From positions 130,170,928 to 130,234,927 of the forward strand of contig CM068838.1 in the NCBI GenBank assembly GCA_028554795.2: 64,000 bases of DNA, given 5' to 3'. Positions 58,175-64,000 of the stretch are shown piece by piece; position 1 is the first letter of the stretch; each line of letters starts with the position of its first letter. The DNA comes from Sinohyriopsis cumingii (lineage: Eukaryota; Mollusca; Bivalvia; Unionida; Unionidae). The position numbers and the translations under genes are program-made. The notes beneath the pieces are model-generated. The model did no database searches and was not told the DNA's origin. It saw only the letters and a list, made by a program, of their open reading frames with translations.

Positions 58175-58912
58175 TCAATGTCTCGGTCCCACTAAAGGTA
58201 AGTAATGACAATTCGGTGACCATCGAGCATGTTCTACGTAGGCCGAATCTTGCGGTTCCCAGTGGTGAAGTGACACACCGCAACTGAAGCACTTGACTTT
58301 ATCTCCTTCGCCCAAGTAGAAAAATCCGGCTCTGGCTAATTCTTCGGGGGTCGGTCCTCCCAGATACTTTGGCCATTTTCCTTTGAACGATTGAAGACGA
58401 TTTTCAAAGTCGCAGTATTCCGACAAACGCACAGGAAACGAATATTCGTTTTTCACAGGTTCGTTTCGATGAGGGTTGGGTGACAGGAACAGGAGTTTGC
58501 TCAGGGCTGGATGACATCCGTAGGGGGGTAGACGTGAAGGTGAACATTCCCCTTTAAACCCGGTAAAATGTCTAAAAGGACGAGCGGCATCGCTTTCGCA
58601 TCCCTCAGGTTTGACACGCACAGCATCACTTTCCATGACAGGGGCAGTGAGAACAAAGTTCCCATGATGCTTTACGGCATCGCTCAGGTCACAAGGTACA
58701 GCATCGTATCCATCGCAAGGCTCACAATCGCACTCATCTGCAAACTCCGTTACGCAATTACAATGGTAACCACATGGACAATCGCAGTTTCCTTCCGGAC
58801 ATTTTCCGTCGCAATGCCTGGGTCTTATCCATCCAGTATTAGTCACACTAGAGGAAGATACAACTTTTTTACAATCCCCAAACTGGAACGATGTCTCTTT
58901 CAAAGTATTCAT
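58175..58912 (-). CDS. BIR-domain (IAP-like) protein
   Basis: A 245-residue protein with one C-terminal BIR zinc fold. C208, C211, H228 and C235 give C-x2-C-x16-H-x6-C, preceded by RLQSFKGKWP and a GFFYLGEGDKVKCFSCG core, as in inhibitor-of-apoptosis proteins. The N-terminal half is a Cys-rich segment (HCDGKCPEGNCDCPCGYHC, residues of about 33-51) of unknown fold. No RING domain is present, so ubiquitin-ligase activity is not expected. BIR proteins in other large DNA viruses restrain host cell death; this is the likely role here, by analogy. It has a TATA box at 58,966-58,980 overlapping the end of polB. Confidence 0.9.
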   Translation of the reverse strand: MNTLKETSFQFGDCKKVVSSSSVTNTGWIRPRHCDGKCPEGNCDCPCGYHCNCVTEFADECDCEPCDGYDAVPCDLSDAVKHHGNFVLTAPVMESDAVRVKPEGCESDAARPFRHFTGFKGECSPSRLPPYGCHPALSKLLFLSPNPHRNEPVKNEYSFPVRLSEYCDFENRLQSFKGKWPKYLGGPTPEELARAGFFYLGEGDKVKCFSCGVSLHHWEPQDSAYVEHARWSPNCHYLPLVGPRH

Positions 58913-58957
58913 CTTGTTCGCTCGGTCTTGGTAGTCACAATGAACTATCGATCTTGC

Positions 58958-61900
58958 CTAGGGTTCCTTTTTTATATACAGACCAATACCGACGTGACCG
59001 TACGGTAAGGTGAAATGATTGGGAAGTCTCACTCGCTTCTGGTACACGATTTGATAGACTTTTTCCAAGGGTCGACTGACGATGTGGTGAGTGGGTAAAC
59101 GTACAATCTTGTTCGGTTGATAGGTGGTCACTTTAAAGTTTCCATCCTCTCCCGATTGCAAGGCTTCTTTCAATACCCCAAAGTTGACCACTCGACTGGT
59201 ACGATAATTCAGAGTCAGTCCTTTCACTTTGCACGTCGTGTGTACTTCTCCTTGTTTGTCACGGTATTCGTAGCCGTAATTTTTGGGACCGCCACTGACG
59301 AAACTTAGAATCTTGTCGTCGGGATGCTCGTCTGTCCAGGCTCCTAAACGGTCTCCTTCGATGCTAGGGTGATGTTGAATCGGGTGATGGATGTAAATGC
59401 AACTGTCCGTGTCAAAGTACAGGACGCGTTCTTCTAACAGTTCTAAAGCTTCGTACAATTTTAAGCGAGCATGGGCTGTCACGTAAGCCGCAATGATGAC
59501 ATTTCCAAAAGGGTCGTCTTGTACAAAGTCCAGATCTTCTTCGTAATTGACCAAGATCAAATTCTCTCGAACGACGTCCACGTGTTTCATGTATTTGGTT
59601 TTGTCGTGAATCATCTGGAAGTAGCGGGAAGGTTCTGTCAAATATTCCGTCTTGGGTAAACACGGTCGTTGTGCCATTTTACCCCACAAGCAATTTAACA
59701 TCACTTTGGCAAACGATCGCCTGCCTTCGTTTTTCTCGATGTGGTCTAAAGTGATGCCTTCTTGTTCGTAGTATTTCTCTTTGAATTGTATTTGGTCTTC
59801 GGGAGTGTGACACCAGGAAGGATAGCCGCTGGCTTCTTGCTTCAGTTTCAAAAAGGCATCCACGTAGTCGGCGAAAATGCCTTTCTGCGTGGGGTCACCC
59901 TTGCGGTATTGTTGTGTCTTGGGAAAGTGGCAAATTTCGTACACTTCTAACAGTTGGTATCCCATGTCCAGAGCTTTGAACAATTCTACGCTGACCCAGG
60001 TTCCCGTCAAGGCCCGTTCTTCCTGGCTGTGATGGCAAGGTTGGTCTTGGTTGCACGTTTCGGCACAAGTACGGCACAAGGGAAACATCAGTTTGCCTTG
60101 ACAATGGTGAGGTAAGACGGGATGGTATAGGTTCGTGGGAGGCAAAACTTTACACTTGATCAAGCCTTCGTATTGTCGAATGTTTTTCAGGTCGATGTGT
60201 TCCGTCAGCAATTGCGGGTGCCCTACAGGAAAGCGACAATATTTGCACACGTAGGGATACAGCGAACACACGTCCAAGTATTTGATTTCTTCTCCTTTCT
60301 CTTCGTCGGCTTGGTACAGCAAACAGGTGGCATTGGTCCTTCCTCCGTACAAACTATCCCTCGGGTTCAGCGGGTCCGTGAACTGGTAACTTTCCACGAG
60401 GCGTTTAAACTCGGGATCGGTTTTCATACGGTGATCGTACTCGTGTTCCCACATTTCCACCACTTGGTATCCTTGCTGTTCTAACTTTAGGCGTCGCTGA
60501 CAAGTGTCCTTGTACAAGTCTTCCATGGTTCGTTGCAAAAACTGATTTTTAGTGCCACGGTCAGGGTAACAGACGGGACATCCGTGAAATAAGCAACCGT
60601 TAAACTCGTACACGATCTTGGGGTTTTCTAAGTCCCAGCCATCGACCGAATACGTTCCGATGGTCTTTTCGCCTCCTCCGTTGCGGGCATGCTGAATCCA
60701 CTTGTCTTCCTTGTCGCACAAGTAATGTAACCAGCGTAGGGCTTTGACCGAGTATTGACGTTTGACAAAGTGGGTCGTTTGAGGACTGATGACAGCCACG
60801 GTGTTTTGAGGCATGAATCGTTGGCGGTACACTAAGGAACACGCTTTGGCAATGGTGCAAGCTTCTTTCAAAGGATCGACCCCTCCGTGTTCCATGAACA
60901 GTTCTCGAAATTTTCCACAGCAACGCCGTAAAATGTCCACGTCGGAACGACAATACTTTAGCATTTCTTCCTGAAAGTCGAAAGGGTCCGAGGCGTGAAT
61001 CTGGTACCAAGCGTAGAAAGCTTCTTGTTGTTCGGTACGCATGTTGTCGGGGTCGTAATAGTGAGCCTCTGGTAAATGGGGTAGAACGACGTGTTGATTG
61101 GCTTCCGTATTGAAAAAGTGTGGAAAGTACCCTTTAGCCATTTCTGTCATTCCAAATGTTTTAGGCATTCGACTCAAAGGCATGGCCAAATAGCTCATCG
61201 AATCTTTAAACTGTACTTGTCCCACTTGCATGAAAATGATTTTGGCTCCGTTCAAAGTCACTTTAGGACGCTCGGTGCCTTGTTCCGTATAGTATCTGAG
61301 AAGAAACTGTCCATCGTATCCGGAGAAATTGTGAGCCATCACTGTGGCATGGCGATGACAATCTCGGTAACGTTCGATGTCCTCTTGGCTCCATGTCTTG
61401 TCGACGGGGTCTAAGACCCATTGGGCAAAATCGGCTAACGTGTTTGGTCCCCGAAAGATTTTTTCACGCCCTCCGGGAATCTTGCTGCAGTGAGGGCAAT
61501 GACTGAAGATAGGTTCTTGAATGCACTTCTCGCACGCTCGATGAGCCACGCAGAAATTAGGAATGTGAATGCCGGTTTCTTGCATGCATTCGAAATCGAA
61601 AAAGATGAAATTGCCTTTCTTCTTGTGACCGTCCTCTTTCTCTGGTGGGGGTTGGTATTTTTGCACGTAACATTGGTGTTCCAAGTCCACGATGTGGTGA
61701 CAAATGTGACATTTTTTCTTTCCTGAACATACGTGTGCCTTGGTATTATTGGTACGTATGACTTGTTCACACGTAGAGCACAATCTCAGCAGTTGACAAG
61801 CGCATTTCTTCTGTGAACCTTGCGTTTTCAGATGTTGTTGGTAACAGGTAGGGCTGACAAACGTGCGCAGACAAGTGGAACAAGGCACTGGTTCTTCGCT

Positions 61901-63007
61901 CAGACAGGGTGAAGAGGCCAAACATCCTGAGCATTTCCATCCACAATGTTTGTGTTGCTCTCGATTATTATAACCATGGTCACATTTCTCACAGTAATAT
62001 CTGTATACCAGGAATCCAGTGATACTGGTAATGGTATCGAAATGGTCATCGTGATGATAAAGGTGAATGTATTTTCCGTCCTTAAAGTCTTGGCCTCGAA
62101 ACAATAGAGGCCCGCGCATTTCTTGAGGGTGCACTTTCAAGGTGTAGCGTGGAGCTAGGACATCTTGCAATTTTTGCATCTCGGGAATGCCACAGGGTGT
62201 GTCTTTGGGCAATCCGGCTTGTTGTAACAGGAGTTCTGCTTCGTTTCGTTGTTTGGCTCGGTCGGAACGTTGAATAGTGTCCCAGGTTCTTTTCCATTCT
62301 ACCGTGTCGTTCTTGTTGGCATAGGTTCGTCCCACCACGATGGCACGGGCTAAACACATCTGGTCATGAGGGTTGTTAATTCGAACGAGACTCTTTTTGG
62401 TGTTGCGAAGGTCGTCCACCAATAACATCTTTTTGCGTCCTGTCCCTTGAGGAGGAGAGACGTGGGTCATGTCCAGTGTGGCTTTACCATCGGTGATGTC
62501 AAACTGATCATTAGATTGTTGTACGTGTTGAATCTTGTCCATGACTTTGGAAGCAGTCAATTCTGCAGGGGTGCTAAACTCGATCCAAACAGGGGATTTC
62601 AAACCGTCATGTTGTATGGAAAGTCTCAAGCGATCGTCTTCTTTGGGTTGACATTGTCGCTTGAGTGCAGTGAGCAAAGAATCCCACACCTCGGTGATGA
62701 ACACTTCTGCTTTCTCTAACGGCACTTCAGCCTTGAAATCTTTAAACTTCACCGTGTATTTGTAAGCCGTGGTTCTAAATTTTCTAGAGGAGCGCTTTTC
62801 CGTCTCTCGAATGGAATAGTACTTTTCAGGGTTGACTAAGGGTGGTGAACTTGGTTTAGAGGCTTCGGATTCTGGTTCACTCATGTCCTCTTCAAAATCA
62901 CTGGCATGAATTTGTGCCAAGATTTCAGCCCTGGTACGAGGCGATAAATCACGTTTCTGCCTTTTACTTTCTTCTTCTTTTTTCTTGAATGAATGGGATC
63001 GTTTCAT
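58958..63007 (-). CDS. POLB: protein-primed-type family B DNA polymerase
   Basis: A 1,349-residue polymerase that replicates the element. Exonuclease motifs: Exo I FDFEC (Asp471, Glu473), Exo II HNFSGYDGQF (Asp565) and Exo III YCRSDVDIL (Asp689/Asp691). Polymerase motifs: A LDVCSLYPY (Asp912), B KVMLNCLWG (Lys1101, Asn1105) and C YFDTDS (Asp1199, Asp1201). All catalytic residues are present. The N-terminal 330 residues are basic to mixed. A Cys/His-rich zinc-finger cluster follows at about 338-445 (CEKCDHGY, CSTCLRTF, CHICHHIV), typical of Polinton polymerases. ATG at 63,007 lies behind a TATA box at 63,052-63,061. The complete 4-kb frame shows little decay. Confidence 0.97.
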   Translation of the reverse strand: MKRSHSFKKKEEESKRQKRDLSPRTRAEILAQIHASDFEEDMSEPESEASKPSSPPLVNPEKYYSIRETEKRSSRKFRTTAYKYTVKFKDFKAEVPLEKAEVFITEVWDSLLTALKRQCQPKEDDRLRLSIQHDGLKSPVWIEFSTPAELTASKVMDKIQHVQQSNDQFDITDGKATLDMTHVSPPQGTGRKKMLLVDDLRNTKKSLVRINNPHDQMCLARAIVVGRTYANKNDTVEWKRTWDTIQRSDRAKQRNEAELLLQQAGLPKDTPCGIPEMQKLQDVLAPRYTLKVHPQEMRGPLLFRGQDFKDGKYIHLYHHDDHFDTITSITGFLVYRYYCEKCDHGYNNREQHKHCGWKCSGCLASSPCLSEEPVPCSTCLRTFVSPTCYQQHLKTQGSQKKCACQLLRLCSTCEQVIRTNNTKAHVCSGKKKCHICHHIVDLEHQCYVQKYQPPPEKEDGHKKKGNFIFFDFECMQETGIHIPNFCVAHRACEKCIQEPIFSHCPHCSKIPGGREKIFRGPNTLADFAQWVLDPVDKTWSQEDIERYRDCHRHATVMAHNFSGYDGQFLLRYYTEQGTERPKVTLNGAKIIFMQVGQVQFKDSMSYLAMPLSRMPKTFGMTEMAKGYFPHFFNTEANQHVVLPHLPEAHYYDPDNMRTEQQEAFYAWYQIHASDPFDFQEEMLKYCRSDVDILRRCCGKFRELFMEHGGVDPLKEACTIAKACSLVYRQRFMPQNTVAVISPQTTHFVKRQYSVKALRWLHYLCDKEDKWIQHARNGGGEKTIGTYSVDGWDLENPKIVYEFNGCLFHGCPVCYPDRGTKNQFLQRTMEDLYKDTCQRRLKLEQQGYQVVEMWEHEYDHRMKTDPEFKRLVESYQFTDPLNPRDSLYGGRTNATCLLYQADEEKGEEIKYLDVCSLYPYVCKYCRFPVGHPQLLTEHIDLKNIRQYEGLIKCKVLPPTNLYHPVLPHHCQGKLMFPLCRTCAETCNQDQPCHHSQEERALTGTWVSVELFKALDMGYQLLEVYEICHFPKTQQYRKGDPTQKGIFADYVDAFLKLKQEASGYPSWCHTPEDQIQFKEKYYEQEGITLDHIEKNEGRRSFAKVMLNCLWGKMAQRPCLPKTEYLTEPSRYFQMIHDKTKYMKHVDVVRENLILVNYEEDLDFVQDDPFGNVIIAAYVTAHARLKLYEALELLEERVLYFDTDSCIYIHHPIQHHPSIEGDRLGAWTDEHPDDKILSFVSGGPKNYGYEYRDKQGEVHTTCKVKGLTLNYRTSRVVNFGVLKEALQSGEDGNFKVTTYQPNKIVRLPTHHIVSRPLEKVYQIVYQKRVRLPNHFTLPYGHVGIGLYIKKEP
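58966..58980 (-). promoter_or_regulatory. TATA box of the BIR gene, within the polB 3' end
   Basis: Minus-strand TGTATATAAAAAAGG encodes the last PolB residues (LYIKK). The polB stop is 6 nt downstream. A start about 30 nt further down gives a leader of about 35 nt before the ATG at 58,912. Confidence 0.7.
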
Positions 63008-63051
63008 CTTGAAAGCAAAAAGTCAAATGACTTAAGTTCAAACACCATAAA

Positions 63052-63088
63052 CTACTTTATAGTCATAGCAGACCAGCGTATATAAAAG
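63052..63088. promoter_or_regulatory. divergent promoter between polB and the zinc-knuckle gene
   Basis: A minus-strand TATAAAGTAG (63,052-63,061) faces polB, whose ATG is at 63,007. A plus-strand TATATAAAAG (63,079-63,088) faces the zinc-knuckle gene, whose ATG is at 63,147. Only about 17 bp separate the boxes, so the two genes probably share control. Confidence 0.8.
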
Positions 63089-63146
63089 GGTGTGTGTCTT
63101 GTCCTTTTACTATTCATTTCACTCTCAAGCCGAAGAGACTAACCAG

Positions 63147-63603
63147 ATGGAACGTTTCGTCAGAGCTTTGCGAGGGGTCATTAGAAAATTCTCTTCAGAC
63201 CAGCCTACGGACTACTCTCCTTCCTTTCGAGATAAAAGTCAAGATACTTGCTATATCTGTCAGAAGAAAGGGCATTGGTCTTCAGAGTGTCCAGACCGTC
63301 AAAAAAGAAAAAAAAACAGGGGCTAAAAAAGACAAAAGTCAAGATACCTGTTATTATTGTAAAGAAAAAGGACATTGGTCTCCAGATTGCCCAAAAAAGA
63401 AACAAGAGGAGTCAGAAGAAAAGAGGGATTCTTCAGAAGAAGAGATGGATTCTTCGGAGGAAGAGAGGGATTCTTCTGAGGAAGAAAGAAGACAGGTGAA
63501 GAAAAAGAAACAGGAGAAAAAAAGAAGAAGGGAAGAAAGCGAGGAGGAAGAAGAAGAGGAAAAGAGTGTGACGGTGAAGAAATTCAAAAAACAGAGAGAC
63601 TAA
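63147..63603 (+). CDS. double CCHC zinc-knuckle protein, halves in different frames
   Basis: The only plus-strand gene of the element. The first frame (63,147-63,326, 59 codons) has a basic N-terminus and a knuckle CYICQKKGHWSSEC (C-x2-C-x3-GH-x4-C). A second frame, open to the stop at 63,601-63,603, carries a second knuckle CYYCKEKGHWSPDC, then a Glu/Ser-rich tract with repeated DSSEEE and a Lys/Glu-rich end. The frames overlap across A6-G-A9 (63,301-63,316) and differ by one base. Zinc knuckles bind single-stranded nucleic acid, so a role in replication or packaging is plausible. A one-base indel, an assembly error in the A9 run, or frameshifting could explain the offset. Confidence 0.7.
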
Positions 63604-63836
63604 ACAAGGAGAAAAGAAGAAATCAATGAACTTTTGATTAAAGTGTTGTGATGTGAATTGTGAATTGGATTGTAAAAAATGGAGAAAAGAATAAATGAAT
63701 GATATAAGGTAAGAGTCTTTGAGTTTTGATTTTAAAATAAGAAGCTACAGTCACGCACTCATACACAGACACGTACTATAAGGGTAAAATGGGTGAGTTA
63801 TTTTTTTTTTTGAGTTATTGGCAAATTGAAATTGTA
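63604..63836. other. non-coding stretch between zinc-knuckle gene and stem-loop 4
   Basis: It contains the AATAAA at 63,690 and T-rich sequence near 63,801-63,811. Sequence near 63,813-63,840 ('ggcaaatt', 'atttctttt') resembles the region beside stem-loop copies 2 and 3, so the related block extends about 30 nt beyond the signal. No inverted copy of the 44-bp repeats at 45,503-45,670 was seen. Confidence 0.55.
63690..63695 (+). terminator. poly(A) signal AATAAA of the zinc-knuckle gene
   Basis: Plus-strand AATAAA about 87 nt after the stop at 63,603. In contrast to the three minus-strand genes near 46-47 kb, this gene has an ordinary polyadenylation signal and no stem-loop. Confidence 0.65.
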
Positions 63837-63874
63837 TTTCTTTTCGAGAAATGTGGGTGGCCCTGAAAAGGGCC
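63837..63874 (-). terminator. histone-type 3' processing signal, copy 4
   Basis: Minus-strand GGCCCTTTTCAGGGCC (63,859-63,874), then canonical ACCCA (63,854-63,858), then purine-rich CGAAAAGAAA (63,837-63,846). It fits the histone mRNA consensus exactly. It lies 27 nt after a minus-strand stop codon at 63,902-63,904, the same geometry as copies 1-3, so a further gene of the same type probably enters from beyond the window. Confidence 0.85.
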
Positions 63875-63901
63875 TTTTTTCTTTATGGTGTAGGAGTGAG
63901 T

Positions 63902-64000
63902 TTAAGCAATCAATTTTAACTGCCTTAAGCCTTTGCCACGGCCAAGGCCTACTTCTGGACTGCATAATGATGATGATAATGATTGGGTTGAAATCACTAA
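63902..64000 (-). CDS. possible partial gene, C-terminal end only
   Basis: A minus-strand frame open from the window edge to TAA at 63,902-63,904, 32 codons, ending GLGRGKGLRQLKLIA. The only support for coding is its position ahead of stem-loop copy 4, matching the three genes at the other end. It is too short to identify. Confidence 0.3.
   Translation of the reverse strand, partial: LVISTQSLSSSLCSPEVGLGRGKGLRQLKLIA

Noticed and set aside
58568..59008. Plus-strand frame of 146 codons opposite the BIR gene
   Set aside because: It is the antisense shadow of a gene with a canonical BIR motif and a proper TATA box.
63354..63587. Minus-strand Ser/Phe-rich frame opposite the zinc-knuckle gene
   Set aside because: It is the antisense of a Glu/Ser/Lys-rich tract; the plus strand has TATA box, zinc knuckles and AATAAA.

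Overview
The window is eukaryotic DNA from an invertebrate, most likely a mollusc. Evidence: spliced host exons, very long (TA)n and mixed microsatellites, a tRNA-derived SINE with a tail I associate with mollusc SINEs, and RTE-, Jockey- and L1/Tx1-like LINE fragments. I cannot name the species. The window has two parts: about 45.5 kb of AT-rich, gene-poor host sequence (1-45,500), and about 18.4 kb of dense, mostly intact coding sequence (45,500-63,900) that reads as an integrated Polinton/Maverick (adintovirus-like) DNA virus.

Host part. Three minus-strand exons (6,247-6,335, 3,255-3,438, 1,966-2,231) join in frame with consensus splice sites. They encode the C-terminal two-thirds of an RGK-family (Rad/Gem/Rem) small GTPase. 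The P-loop exon was not found. The rest is introns or intergenic DNA filled with repeats: a degenerate RTE-like LINE (9.9-11.8 kb), a diverged tandem array carrying tRNA-like modules (12-16 kb), a SINE with a 16-bp target-site duplication (25.8-26.1 kb), a minisatellite (28.85-29.66 kb), and a three-level nest of transposons. In that nest an L1/Tx1-like LINE (39.1 to 30.3 kb) is split by a Jockey-like LINE (37.3 to 31.2 kb), which is split by a 3,369-bp element bounded by 464-bp repeats (31,763-35,131).

Polinton part. All but one gene lie on the minus strand, so they read from high to low coordinates: protein-primed-type DNA polymerase B; a BIR (IAP-like) protein; a near-identical tandem gene pair; two or three small overlapping genes; the packaging ATPase; a lysine-rich core-type protein and its short paralogue; a proline-rich protein; integrase with a chromodomain; a two-TM protein; penton-type minor capsid protein; a pX-like basic protein; major capsid protein; a Cys/His protein; adenain-like protease; then three small Glu/Lys/Gln-rich coiled-coil genes. 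One plus-strand gene with two CCHC zinc knuckles diverges from polB across a promoter with two TATA boxes. Together these supply replication, integration, capsid assembly, packaging and maturation. The replication and structural ORFs are open, so the copy looks young.

Most notable observation: each of the three small genes at the 3' end of the minus-strand block is followed, 16-29 nt after its stop, by a metazoan histone-mRNA-type 3' stem-loop, then ACCCA (or AGCCA) and a purine-rich downstream element. A fourth identical signal sits at 63,837-63,874, 27 nt after the stop of a minus-strand reading frame that enters from beyond the window. The same three genes share a promoter cassette: a 26-bp GC-containing element next to a TATA-like box. 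This suggests a virus that places accessory genes under histone-like, S-phase-linked, poly(A)-independent 3' processing. Terminal inverted repeats were not found; the right end probably lies outside the window.
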